From an uncultured Caryophanales bacterium (lineage in GTDB: Bacteria; Bacillota_I; Bacilli_A; RFN20; CAG-826), in the NCBI GenBank assembly GCA_946409515.1, contig CAMJWS010000001.1, forward strand, positions 65,557 through 129,556: a DNA stretch of 64,000 nucleotides, written 5' to 3'. This document shows, in pieces, positions 15,833 to 24,575 of the stretch. Within the stretch, counting starts at the first letter, position 1. The number at the start of each line of letters is the position of its first letter. Both the position numbers and the translations under genes were made by a program. The notes under the pieces were generated by a model, which made no database searches, was not told the origin of the DNA, and worked only from the letters and a program-made list of their open reading frames with translations.

Positions 15833-17365
15833 TTAGGCTTGTGCTTTTGAATGTGCATTTTTTAAGAGCACATATGTCGTTTCTGGGTAATGCATATCGA
15901 GCAATCTTGATAAGTCGTTAGCAGGTGCGCCACCAAACGCATAAGAGAGAAGGATAGCTTGGAAAAGGTTACCAATGCCTTTAACTAAAACAGCACAGTC
16001 AGCTATTAAGCCTTCTTCAGTAAACGGGACATTATCCTTAACTAAATATGGTTTTAAGAATTCTGCCATTTTTGCACCAGTTTCATCATTGATAATAGAC
16101 AGCGCACCTAAACCAAGATCCTTTAGGTCTGCCAAAAGTTTGGAACGTGTACTGCTTGTTAAAGCAAAGATATAACCAATGCCATTGCTTAAACCTGTTT
16201 GGTAATTATTGACGTATTGCTCTCTATTGTTGGCGTATCTCTTTTCATCTTCTTCATCAGTGATTTCATGTTCGAAAACTGTTTTTAATAAGAAGTCTCG
16301 ATATTGTGCATCATTGGTGGTATTTTCATCCATTTCTTGAAATTCAGGGAAGTTCATTCCTTCATCAAATTGGTTCATTAATGTAGCAACATTTGGATCA
16401 TAGATTTGATAGTCTACACCGCATCTATAAAGTTCATATTGTTCTGGTGGAATATAGGTAATCAAATCAGCATCATTGATAACGTTATGAACGTTTGGAT
16501 AAGCGATAGCATTCGTCTCAATTAAGGAGGCAGGTGCTTCAAATGTATAGACGAATAAGTTTTCTTGAGTGATGGCTAATTCGTTATTTCTTAAGATTAA
16601 ACTGGAAAGCATATTTGATAATGCACCAGCACGAGAATAACCATTAATCCAAACCTTTAATGACTTATCTTTTGCGTAAGTATTTAAGTATGTCTTTAAG
16701 GCTTCGTAAGTTTCAGCGCCTCTCGTCGCAAAACCTTCATGGTCACCGGTTTTACCAATGGTGAAGTTATTAGCCCATTCCATACCATAGTCAAAGCCAC
16801 GGAATGAAACTGTTACTAGCTCATAATTACCAATGGTTTTATGCGCCATAAAGTAACCAATTGTGTCTTTAGTAGGGTCACTATCATAATCATGAGGAGT
16901 AATATCTTCAAATTCTGCTTCGGTGAAGAATGCAGTGCCTTTTGTCTTGTTCATTGTGGCTAAAGAAGCACCAAATGATAGCATTGATAAATCATTGTTG
17001 TATTCTTTTGGATCACCTAAGAACAATTCATCATCAAATGTGAATGATAAGTTATATGGTTCTAATGTTTGGCCTTCTTCCGCTTTCTTAATACCTGGAT
17101 CTAGCTGCACAGTAATATCTTTCATAAAATACTGTGATTCAGGTCTAGAAGATGAACTAGATGAACTGCTACTAGAAGATGGTTTAGCGCTGCTGCTACT
17201 TGAGCTTGATGGTTTTGATTCTTCTGAAGATGAACTCGATGGTTCACTAGCTGGTGGCTCTTCACTAGAAGAAATAGGCGAGGAAGATGGTTTAGAATTA
17301 CCACAACCACTTATAGTGAACGCCGAAATAATTAAAATAATTGGTAAAAATTTCTTATTTTTCAT
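15833..17365 (-). CDS. Lipoprotein with lipase-like alpha/beta-hydrolase domain
   Basis: 510 residues starting MKNKKF at 17365 with GGGAG 9 bases upstream; an upstream frame to 17434 has no ribosome site. Signal peptide with lipobox TISGC, a Ser/Pro/Glu-rich spacer (about 25-75), then a hydrolase domain with the nucleophile elbow GYSRAG near residue 242 following ETYEALKTYLNTY, typical of class-3 lipase-like folds. Anchored outside the membrane; it probably hydrolyses esters, but the substrate and the remaining catalytic residues are unproven. First gene after the terminator at 17423-17450. Confidence 0.8.
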   Translation of the reverse strand: MKNKKFLPIILIISAFTISGCGNSKPSSSPISSSEEPPASEPSSSSSEESKPSSSSSSSAKPSSSSSSSSSSSRPESQYFMKDITVQLDPGIKKAEEGQTLEPYNLSFTFDDELFLGDPKEYNNDLSMLSFGASLATMNKTKGTAFFTEAEFEDITPHDYDSDPTKDTIGYFMAHKTIGNYELVTVSFRGFDYGMEWANNFTIGKTGDHEGFATRGAETYEALKTYLNTYAKDKSLKVWINGYSRAGALSNMLSSLILRNNELAITQENLFVYTFEAPASLIETNAIAYPNVHNVINDADLITYIPPEQYELYRCGVDYQIYDPNVATLMNQFDEGMNFPEFQEMDENTTNDAQYRDFLLKTVFEHEITDEEDEKRYANNREQYVNNYQTGLSNGIGYIFALTSSTRSKLLADLKDLGLGALSIINDETGAKMAEFLKPYLVKDNVPFTEEGLIADCAVLVKGIGNLFQAILLSYAFGGAPANDLSRLLDMHYPETTYVLLKNAHSKAQA

Positions 17366-17422
17366 ATATGTCTCCCTTTCAAACATAAATGATTTGATAT
17401 TTATTATTATACACTTTTCTTT

Positions 17423-17450
17423 AAAGAAAAACACGGCTTGTTAGGCCGTG
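17423..17450 (-). terminator. Terminator behind the 42-aa peptide gene
   Basis: Stem CACGGC/GCCGTG with a 7-base loop, followed on minus by TGTTTTTCTTT. Confidence 0.85.
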
Positions 17451-17479
17451 AGTTGAATATTTCGATAAAAATCGATATT

Positions 17480-17608
17480 CTATGGTTGTTTATCGCCACC
17501 CCAGAAAGGATCTTGCAAATCACCTGATGTAGCAATGAGATCATCAGTGGCTAAGTCACCTTCAAAATAGATAATATCTAATTCTGGTTTTTCGAATTTC
17601 TTATTCAT
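17480..17608 (-). CDS. 42-residue acidic peptide linked to the surface protein
   Basis: An ATG at 17608 with AGGAG 8 bases upstream opens a frame of 42 codons: MNKKFEKPEL at the N-terminus, then a DIIYFEGD segment, DDLIATSGD in the middle and DPFWGGDKQP at the end. The (K-F/Y-x-K-P-E-L ... TSG) pattern recalls short peptides seen in many Firmicutes with no known role; it could also be a precursor peptide. It lies 11 bases behind the InlB-repeat gene and ahead of a strong terminator, so it should be co-expressed with it. Confidence 0.7.
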   Translation of the reverse strand: MNKKFEKPELDIIYFEGDLATDDLIATSGDLQDPFWGGDKQP

Positions 17609-17619
17609 AATAAGTACTC

Positions 17620-19407
17620 CTATAAATTCGCTAAATAGTTAAGTGATCCGCTTAATGATTGAGCATTATAGTTAGGGCCATCAAGTAAATCTTGTGCAAG
17701 ACTCTTAACTGATTTTCTTGTTTCTTTAAAGAACACTACACCATCATCTTGGGTAACAATGAATGCCGCTGAAGCATATTCTTCGGTATAGTTTTCTTCT
17801 AAAACGCTTCTACGGATATTCCAAACATAGTAGTCATCTGTGACACCTTGATATGCAGTATCGTTATATAAGACTGGATATGAATCTGGGTCGGATGTGA
17901 TCTCGTATGAATGGATTTCAACGTTTGGATTACTTTGAGCGGTGGCATAGTAACTCTTTAACTGTTTAGCGCCTAAATACTCACCCGTAGAATATAGTTC
18001 ACCATAACCAATAATATGTGATTCTTCGTCTAATGCATTCCATAAACCTTCGGTGATAATACCACCAAATCTGACATATAAATTGGTAAAAGTGAAGTGA
18101 CCTTCTCCATCTTTTGAATAGTGATACGCTAAAGAGGAACGGGTATCAATTGCTTTAATGGTTTCAATTACTTTTGATTCCCAAATAGCATACAAAGTAA
18201 TGTTTTCTGTTACCGTATAATTTGTGCCTGGTTGAAGGCTAATTCCGGTACCCTCTGCCTTAGTATTCCATTCTTTAAAGACATGATAGTCTTGTGGTAC
18301 AAAGCCATTACTTCTTAAGACAACCATCTGTTCTGCACTAGCAGATTGGCTATTTGTGTTACCAGATTTACCACCATTAATATCATATCTGATTGTGTAA
18401 GTATTTCTGACCCAACGTAAATAGCCTGTCTGATTATATGTTTGTTGAGCCCAAGTTAATGTGTGATGGTTACTGCCTGCTGCGGAAATAGTAATATAGT
18501 TACTAAAGTTATCTTTGTATTTCCAATGGATATTACTAAAGACATTAAGGTTATCAGGCAAAGCAACACTACTTTCATCAAAGGTAACATTTACAGGATA
18601 AACAGAAGAGTTATTTTCTGAATAACTGTAGTTACTCAAGGTGATGCCACCAATACGTTTACTATAGATGCGTGGAGTAACTCTTGCATTTGCTCCATAT
18701 AAACTTATTTGTGGTGTCGAAGATGATACCGGCTCGAGAAGAACGCCATTATTGGCGCCTTGTATTGTTCCATAATTGTAAATCACACCACCATTCGCAG
18801 TGATTGCTGGCTGGTTAGCAGTTGTAGCAATTACTGAAGCTCCATCTTGCACTGTTAAAGTGGTTCTTTCGTGAATATAGATGGTTCTACCAGAAGAAAA
18901 GTTTTTAATTTGAACGCCTGATTGAATTTTAGCTGTGCAAGTATAATTACCATTCGTTTGTGTTGGATTGATAAATAAGGCAGCATTCGTACAATAGGCA
19001 TTTATTTTGCCTCCTGCAACTGAACTTTGAATTGTTAGATCGAGATTTTCAGTAACATTACCTGCACCATAGGCAACGAACCAGTCTACTGGAGAATTTT
19101 GGCTACCAACAGTAAGTGTATGACCATTTAAATCAATTGTTACTTGAGCTGTAGTAAGCCAAGTATTACAGTCGGTTTCAGTTACATCTCGAAGAAGTTT
19201 TATACCAATATGAGGCACGACTGGTTTTTGGTTAAGAGCGTCTTTGGAAGTGGCATAATATGTATTATTTATAAACATCGCCTGCCAAGGTTCATCAGCA
19301 GCTTCCACTCTTGTTGGTCCTTTAGCTTCTTTAAAGGCTAAAGCACTACTTCCAATACAAAGCGATAAGGCCAAGGCAAATATGCCTAATCTAAAAATGT
19401 TTTTCAT
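17620..19407 (-). CDS. Secreted surface protein with beta-helix-like region and InlB-type repeat
   Basis: 595 residues. A signal peptide (about 1-24, IGSSALA) is followed by a Thr/Asn-rich, beta-helix-like region (about 60-330; LTVQDGASVIATT, NGGVIYNYGTIQGANNG) and one Listeria-Bacteroides repeat (about 335-412; TIRYDINGGKSG, FKEWNTKAEGTG, ITLYAIWE). The C-terminal 180 residues are unassigned. There is no LPXTG motif or membrane anchor at the end, so attachment is unclear. Adhesion or cell-surface structure is the likely role. A lipoprotein gene lies upstream (26-base gap) and a small peptide gene downstream. Confidence 0.8.
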   Translation of the reverse strand: MKNIFRLGIFALALSLCIGSSALAFKEAKGPTRVEAADEPWQAMFINNTYYATSKDALNQKPVVPHIGIKLLRDVTETDCNTWLTTAQVTIDLNGHTLTVGSQNSPVDWFVAYGAGNVTENLDLTIQSSVAGGKINAYCTNAALFINPTQTNGNYTCTAKIQSGVQIKNFSSGRTIYIHERTTLTVQDGASVIATTANQPAITANGGVIYNYGTIQGANNGVLLEPVSSSTPQISLYGANARVTPRIYSKRIGGITLSNYSYSENNSSVYPVNVTFDESSVALPDNLNVFSNIHWKYKDNFSNYITISAAGSNHHTLTWAQQTYNQTGYLRWVRNTYTIRYDINGGKSGNTNSQSASAEQMVVLRSNGFVPQDYHVFKEWNTKAEGTGISLQPGTNYTVTENITLYAIWESKVIETIKAIDTRSSLAYHYSKDGEGHFTFTNLYVRFGGIITEGLWNALDEESHIIGYGELYSTGEYLGAKQLKSYYATAQSNPNVEIHSYEITSDPDSYPVLYNDTAYQGVTDDYYVWNIRRSVLEENYTEEYASAAFIVTQDDGVVFFKETRKSVKSLAQDLLDGPNYNAQSLSGSLNYLANL

Positions 19408-19433
19408 ATTTATGACCTTTCGTAATTTTAGTA

Positions 19434-20156
19434 TTAAGCGACAGTAATTGCGGTCACATCATTGCCGGTTTTAAATGAAGTTGTTTCAATTTTAGCCCAA
19501 GAAGTGCCATCTTCATTTGTGGTACCAGCATATTGATAAAGGCTAATGCCTAAGTCTTTATCGACATAGTATTCGTGATCAACAGAGACGGTGGCAACTG
19601 AGCGATGATATTTATATTTCAAAACATCTCTGCCAGCGTATTTTCCTATACCATTGCTCGCAAATCCTTCATTAGCGAAGTAATTATTCGCCACATAAAG
19701 ATAATTGGTCACGCTTTCAAACATTGTAGCGTATTGTGTTTCACCTGCATTAGCGATTAATACTGACCATGTATGATTGTCATCATCATAAGTGAGCATT
19801 GAGCAGACACCATTTTCTAAACGATAACCTGTACCGCCGCCTCCTTCGTCATACTCCCACCAGACGTTGCCTTTCATACCGATGACAATTGTGCCACCAC
19901 TGCCTTCATTTTCAGAAGCTTGGGTTGTAATTTCAAAGCCAGTGTTTTTACCAAAGGCCATGAGTTTTTCAAGTGATTCTGGCTTATCAAAGATAGAATC
20001 ATCGATGCTGTTTTGGTTATTGGCATTGCCACTCGAATTGTCATTAACACTATCAGCGCTATTGTCACCACCTAATTGGTCCATTAGATTGCCAAGATTG
20101 CACGCACTTAAGGAAATCATTAAAAGTGGTAACAAAACAAAAAGTTTCTTTTTCAT
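19434..20156 (-). CDS. Lipoprotein of unknown function
   Basis: 240 residues starting MKKKLF at 20156 with AGGAG upstream; a longer frame to 20219 lacks a ribosome site. Lipobox LSAC, then a Ser/Asn/Asp-rich spacer (about 35-65) and a beta-rich domain containing GTIVIGMKGNVWWEYDEGG and AGRDVLKYKYHRS. The pattern resembles LolA/LppX-like or outer-surface beta-barrel-shell lipoproteins of Gram-positives, but no family can be named. It is followed 26 bases later by the InlB-repeat protein gene. Confidence 0.7.
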   Translation of the reverse strand: MKKKLFVLLPLLMISLSACNLGNLMDQLGGDNSADSVNDNSSGNANNQNSIDDSIFDKPESLEKLMAFGKNTGFEITTQASENEGSGGTIVIGMKGNVWWEYDEGGGGTGYRLENGVCSMLTYDDDNHTWSVLIANAGETQYATMFESVTNYLYVANNYFANEGFASNGIGKYAGRDVLKYKYHRSVATVSVDHEYYVDKDLGISLYQYAGTTNEDGTSWAKIETTSFKTGNDVTAITVA

Positions 20157-20208
20157 ATACGAACTCCTTTTCATTAAATCTGCCCAAAATATAACTAAAA
20201 AACGCATT

Positions 20209-20248
20209 AAAAAAATCAACCCATCTTAATTTTTGGGGTTGATTTTTA
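20209..20248. terminator. Bidirectional terminator built from the GGGTTGAT motif
   Basis: Stem AAAATCAACCC (20212-20222) with GGGTTGATTTT (20236-20246), A- and T-runs on both sides. It ends the LuxR-type regulator gene (stop at 20255) and carries both orientations of the box found upstream of that gene. Confidence 0.75.
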
Positions 20249-20254
20249 ATACTT

Positions 20255-22369
20255 TTATTTGATTTTATCTTTCACCAAATCAATGAACTCATTACGGCTA
20301 AAAACATTCAATTTAGTGTATATGTGATTGATATGTGTCTTAACTGTTGCCTTACTAATGTAGTTTTTGCTAGCAATTTCATCTCTAGTCTTGCCTTTTA
20401 ATATGGCAGTAGCAATGTCTTTTTCTTTGTTGGTAAGAATCTTATCATAACAGGCTAAGAATTTATTGATTTCTTCTTCTGTGAAAGTGAATGAAGGTTT
20501 GGGTTGTTTAGCATTTTTCTTCTTTTTGATGATGAGAAGAACAGTGATAACCACTCCTACGATAAGAAGAACGCTAATAATAGGTACACCAATCGCCAAG
20601 AAATAGAACAAAGGTGTATTTTCATACTTCGCGTAGATATTGATTGAAGCATTATTATCTTTTCCATCATAGATGAACTTATTGCCGAGTAATCTACCGC
20701 TTTCACCTTTATAGCCGATGAATTTTTTGAACTTCGTACTTTCTAATTCCCTTAAAAATATTTCTTCAAGGAAATGAGCAGTTCTTGATTCAATGAGATT
20801 TTTACTATTATAGACATTGAGTGTACATAATGAATGACGAGTGGAACCTAAAGAAATGCCACTCATGTATTTAGCGTTTTCACCAAATATCTCATTAAGT
20901 ATTTTTTCAGGAACTACGAAATCTTTTAAGGAAGATGAATTGAATTGATAGTTATTGTCCTTATCAAGGCTTAGTAAGCCTGTTTCAAGGGCTTTTGAAA
21001 CACTTGTTAAGCGGTTGTAGCCATTCTCAATAGAAGGTGATTCATCTCTTACAAATGTTTCTTTATAGATTTCATCTAAGACGACTGAGCCCTTGATATT
21101 GAATGATTGATAGGCTAAGACATCATCAGGTTTATCAAAATCAAATTCGAATTCTGTAGCAAGAAACGGTTTATTAGCGTATAGCGAATAGAATAACTCA
21201 ATGTTATTGACGTCATTTTCTCCATAGATGATTGGATGGGCAATGCCAGAATAGACGTTATGGGATAAGTTATTGATAATCTTGGAATTTAAAACTTTTA
21301 AGGAATGACCACTACCGGTGAAATAGATAGCACCACCTAATTCACTATTAGCCATCTTGCCATAGGAGATTTCTTCATTGCTGCTTCTTTGAGCGGTGTT
21401 GTTTTCAATTGTGGATGAAATAATACAACCGTTGGTGTTACCGAAATATAAGCCACCACCATAGGAAGCACGGTTATTAGCAATTAAGACATTATCGAAA
21501 TCAAATTCGGAATTGAATAAACAGATAGCACCACCCTGGCTACCATCTTGTGTGCTAGTGTCACCTTGATATACATAGTTAGCTAGGTTATTAGTGAATT
21601 TGGAATCAACTGCTTTTAAAGCAATGTCGGTAGCGTATATCGCTCCACCACCCCAGCCTTTTTTATCAAATGTTCCAGAGATGTTATTATCAAAGACTGT
21701 TTTGTTAATATTGATCGAGACGTTATCTTGATAGCCATCAAAGAACAATGCCCCACCAGCGTGATAAGCAGCGTTATCGACGAAAGTACAGTTATCAAGA
21801 TTGATATTAAGTTTGGCAGATGTTTGATCGCCATATAGAGTTAAGTAGTCAGGGTTTTCTTGATAATTACCATACATGCCATATAAAGCACCGCCTTCAT
21901 AATTCATGTAGCCTTTAAAAGTACATCCCTTATATGAAGCGTTTACATTACCAGAAAAGAAAGATGCGTATTGTAATTTAGCGTCATCTTTCCACTCCTC
22001 ACTAGTTAAGTTTTTATTGTTTTCATAAAGCGAGAAATTGATGTTTTCAAATCTCACGCTTAATAAATCAGCGTAAGTCTTACCACCAAAGATATCAAAA
22101 CTACCACGTTTAAAAGTGGAACCTGAATCTTTGCCCTTAATGGTAATGCTCTTTTTGATTTCGACTCTTTCATAGACGTTATATAAGCCAGTAACACCAC
22201 TGGTGAAATCGATGTCATCCACGAGAATCACATCACCATCGTTAGCGGCGCTTATCGCCACCTTAAGAGCATCTCTTGATGATATTAAAGAATTAGCTTT
22301 GTTCGTATTAGGAGGAACGTTAGCTAAACTCGGTACAACAATTAAAAGCGATAATAGTTTTAGTATCAT
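20255..22369 (-). CDS. Membrane-spanning regulator: extracellular beta-helix, one TM helix, cytosolic LuxR-type HTH
   Basis: 704 residues. A short signal peptide (about 1-17) leads to a large predicted extracellular right-handed beta-helix (about 30-400) with six GGA-[IL]-[YFC] or GGLYF turns near 159, 205, 241, 279, 305 and 345. Residues 400-585 are unassigned. A single TM helix lies at about 587-614, with a KKKK stop-transfer. The cytosolic tail ends in a LuxR/GerE HTH (about 643-704; LTNKEKDIATAILKGKTRDEIASK, then ISKATVKTHINHIYTKL). It thus looks like a one-component transmembrane regulator reading an outside signal such as a glycan or wall fragment. Five GGGGTTGATA-type boxes precede it. 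Confidence 0.85.
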   Translation of the reverse strand: MILKLLSLLIVVPSLANVPPNTNKANSLISSRDALKVAISAANDGDVILVDDIDFTSGVTGLYNVYERVEIKKSITIKGKDSGSTFKRGSFDIFGGKTYADLLSVRFENINFSLYENNKNLTSEEWKDDAKLQYASFFSGNVNASYKGCTFKGYMNYEGGALYGMYGNYQENPDYLTLYGDQTSAKLNINLDNCTFVDNAAYHAGGALFFDGYQDNVSININKTVFDNNISGTFDKKGWGGGAIYATDIALKAVDSKFTNNLANYVYQGDTSTQDGSQGGAICLFNSEFDFDNVLIANNRASYGGGLYFGNTNGCIISSTIENNTAQRSSNEEISYGKMANSELGGAIYFTGSGHSLKVLNSKIINNLSHNVYSGIAHPIIYGENDVNNIELFYSLYANKPFLATEFEFDFDKPDDVLAYQSFNIKGSVVLDEIYKETFVRDESPSIENGYNRLTSVSKALETGLLSLDKDNNYQFNSSSLKDFVVPEKILNEIFGENAKYMSGISLGSTRHSLCTLNVYNSKNLIESRTAHFLEEIFLRELESTKFKKFIGYKGESGRLLGNKFIYDGKDNNASINIYAKYENTPLFYFLAIGVPIISVLLIVGVVITVLLIIKKKKNAKQPKPSFTFTEEEINKFLACYDKILTNKEKDIATAILKGKTRDEIASKNYISKATVKTHINHIYTKLNVFSRNEFIDLVKDKIK

Positions 22370-22430
22370 AAATTTGATGTTCTTATTTTACATTATAAAT
22401 AATAAATAGCATCATCCCCCTAAAAATTTC

Positions 22431-22597
22431 AGGGTTGATATTTATTTGGGTATTTAAAAAATTTAGATAAATGACTAAAAATTCTTTGAAAAGAATAGCT
22501 TTGGGGGTTGATATCACTTAGATGGGGTTGATTATTTTTATTTCAAAAAAGCGGGAAAGTTGATTATATCAACCCCCACTTTTTTATATCAACCCCT
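22431..22597. promoter_or_regulatory. Five GGGGTTGATA boxes and promoter upstream of the LuxR-type regulator
   Basis: TTGAT cores (plus strand) start at 22435, 22508 and 22528; ATCAA cores (inverted) start at 22568 and 22588. The pairs 22508/22528 and 22568/22588 are each exactly 20 bp apart and face each other. On minus the outer inverted box gives TTGATA (22587-22592), an 18-bp spacer and TATAAT (22563-22568), a good promoter for the regulator gene with a leader of about 190 bases. The whole 22370-22671 gap holds nothing else recognisable apart from the hairpin at 22546-22587. Confidence 0.65.
22546..22587. terminator. Terminator-like hairpin within the box cluster
   Basis: AAAAAAG.GGG..GTTGAT pairs with ATCAAC.CCC.CTTTTTT around a TAT loop, with A- and T-runs on either side. 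It overlaps the proposed -10 box, so it may be operator symmetry rather than a working terminator. Confidence 0.4.
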
Positions 22598-22671
22598 ACG
22601 AACACACGCATGTATGTGTTTCCTTATTCATGATTTCTTTTAATGATATTTTTCTTTTAGTTAAAGATAAT

Positions 22672-22696
22672 AAAAAGGACTGATAGAAATCAGTCC
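22672..22696 (-). terminator. Terminator of the gltX/tRNA-Glu(CTC) unit
   Basis: Perfect 8-bp stem GGACTGAT/ATCAGTCC with AGAA loop, then T5 on minus. Confidence 0.9.
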
Positions 22697-22708
22697 AATT
22701 AATCAATT

Positions 22709-22785
22709 TGGTGATCCCAACGGGATTCGAACCCGTGAATGTCGCCTTGAGAGGGCGATGAGTTAAGCCACTTCTCCATAGGACC
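22709..22785 (-). tRNA. tRNA-Glu (anticodon CTC)
   Basis: 77 bases with encoded CCA. Anticodon loop CTCTCAA in a TCGCC/GGCGA stem; acceptor GGTCCTA/TGGGATC; D and T arms close to the TTC isoacceptor at 4538. It starts 27 bases behind the gltX stop, with no terminator between. A TATAAT within an inverted repeat (GGAGTA/TACTCC) just upstream could also give it its own promoter. Confidence 0.93.
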
Positions 22786-22812
22786 AGCAGGAGTAATTAT
22801 ACTCCCGAGTTT

Positions 22813-24483
22813 TTATTTAAGTAAAGAAATAACAGCGTCGATACGTCTATGTGTCTCTTCTAATCCTAAGAGGCACATGACAGCACATAAGTTAGGAGCG
22901 TTCTTTCTACCTGTTAAGGTGATACGAAGAATTTCTGCGAGATCACCGATGTTGCCTTTATATGCTTCTGGGTTTGCTTTGTAGTCTTTGTTATTAGCAG
23001 CGTAGTTCAAACCTGTACCAATTTCTTTTAAATCGTTGAACCAAGCTTGTTCGTCGGTATTGGTCTTTAAGTTAGCTTTAATGGCCTCTAAGGCTTCGAT
23101 TAAATCAGTCTTAGAGAACTTTTCATTGAATGGTAATGGTTCTTTTAAGACTTCGTTATATCTATCTTGATAGAAGAAGCCAATAATATCTAAGATATTG
23201 CCAAACTTTTCATAGTCTTTTCTTGGGTTAGCTTTTTCTCTATCAATGTTCATGATATTAGCGAACAGTTCTCTATCATATTCGATAGCCTTTTGAAGTT
23301 CAGGATTGTACTTCTTTGCATATTCATATGCAAGGTCAGTGAATTGGTCTTTGTTATATTTAACAAGTAATTCACGGGCGAAGAAGTTTAATTTACCCAT
23401 ATCAAATAAGGCGCCTTCTAAGGACATCTTCTTGAAGGAGAATTGGAAGTTTTCCATACCTTCAAATTTATTCGCTAAAATCCATTCTTCAAAGTTAGAG
23501 TTAGCGATGGTCATTAAATACATAATGAGAGATTGTGGCAAATAGCCATCTTCAATGAAGTATGAGCAAGCGGCTTCACGGTCTTTTCTTTTAGAAAGTT
23601 TACGTTTATTACCTGTTTCTTCATCAACTTTCATGATGACTGGTAAGTGGGCGTATTTAGGAGCTTTCCAACCTAACGCTCTAAAGAGTTGGACGTGGAT
23701 TGGTAAAGATGCCACCCATTCTTCACCACGGATAACGGTGGTTGTTCTCATGAAATGATCATCAACGGCGTGAGCGAAGTGATATGTTGGTAAACCATCA
23801 CTCTTATAGATAACGATATCTTGATCGTTTTCAGCGATTTCAAATTCACCTCTCACTAAATCGGAGACTTTAATCTTATTTTCGTGATTTCCCTCACTTC
23901 TGAAACGGATGACGAAGTGTTCACCGTTTTTAATCTTTTCATATTTTTCTTCGTTAGAGAGATTTCTGCATTTAGCGAATTCGCCATAATAGCCAGGATT
24001 TAATTTCTTGGCTTCTTGTTCTTTACGAAGTTCTTCTAAGTCTTGAGCGGTGCAGAAACATGGATAGGCTTTGCCTTCCTCTAATAAATGTTTAATAACA
24101 ATGCAATATATGCGCGCACGCTTGGATTGCACATATGGACCATAGTTACCTTCTTCATGGTCACCTAAATAGCCTTCATCAGGATCAATACCAAAGGTAT
24201 GTAATTGTTCTAAGAGTTGTTCACCACTGCCGGCGATTTCTCTTTTGGTATCTGTATCTTCTAATCTCACATAGAAGACACCTTTAGATTGGCTAGCGAC
24301 TTTACGACACACTAAAGATGTGAATAAAGAACCAGTATGTAAGAAACCTGTTGGAGATGGCGCGAATCTTGTGACTTGAGCGCCTTCTGGTAAATCTCTT
24401 ACTGGATATCTTTTTTCTAAGTCTTCAATAGTCTCAGTAATATCTGGGAAAATTAGGTCTGCTAATTGCTTGTTTGTAATCAT
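22813..24483 (-). CDS. gltX: Glutamyl-tRNA synthetase
   Basis: 556 residues, class I synthetase. The HIGH-type motif is PSPTGFLHTGS at 42-52 and the KMSKS-type motif is KLSKR at 295-299; LEDTDTKR at 74-81 and the GEEW segment are also typical. It charges tRNA-Glu with glutamate; whether it also mischarges tRNA-Gln cannot be read from sequence. It is about 70 residues longer than the usual bacterial enzyme, part of this at the N-terminus (about 35 residues before the HIGH region). AGAGG precedes the ATG, and a tRNA-Glu gene lies directly downstream. Confidence 0.96.
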   Translation of the reverse strand: MITNKQLADLIFPDITETIEDLEKRYPVRDLPEGAQVTRFAPSPTGFLHTGSLFTSLVCRKVASQSKGVFYVRLEDTDTKREIAGSGEQLLEQLHTFGIDPDEGYLGDHEEGNYGPYVQSKRARIYCIVIKHLLEEGKAYPCFCTAQDLEELRKEQEAKKLNPGYYGEFAKCRNLSNEEKYEKIKNGEHFVIRFRSEGNHENKIKVSDLVRGEFEIAENDQDIVIYKSDGLPTYHFAHAVDDHFMRTTTVIRGEEWVASLPIHVQLFRALGWKAPKYAHLPVIMKVDEETGNKRKLSKRKDREAACSYFIEDGYLPQSLIMYLMTIANSNFEEWILANKFEGMENFQFSFKKMSLEGALFDMGKLNFFARELLVKYNKDQFTDLAYEYAKKYNPELQKAIEYDRELFANIMNIDREKANPRKDYEKFGNILDIIGFFYQDRYNEVLKEPLPFNEKFSKTDLIEALEAIKANLKTNTDEQAWFNDLKEIGTGLNYAANNKDYKANPEAYKGNIGDLAEILRITLTGRKNAPNLCAVMCLLGLEETHRRIDAVISLLK

Positions 24484-24518
24484 GTTTTCTGCCTCTTTTA
24501 ATTTTTTTCTAAATGTTG

Positions 24519-24547
24519 TTGCAAGATATTTTTGTTTTACTTATAAT
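24519..24547 (+). promoter_or_regulatory. Promoter of tRNA-Gly(GCC)
   Basis: TTGCAA (24519-24524), 17-bp spacer, perfect TATAAT (24542-24547). The TTGCAA-17 form recurs before the Thr/Val/Gly tRNAs and the ArsR gene. Confidence 0.85.
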
Positions 24548-24575
24548 GATTAAGCGCGATTTGGAAATCCCAAAT

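Noticed and set aside
17122-17310. His/Leu/Val-rich minus frame within the lipase-like gene
   Set aside because: It arises from the Ser-rich spacer read in another frame.
22484-24483. T-box or other leader upstream of gltX
   Set aside because: The gltX leader is short and AT-rich, with no T-box sequence; an AGAGG ribosome site lies next to the ATG.
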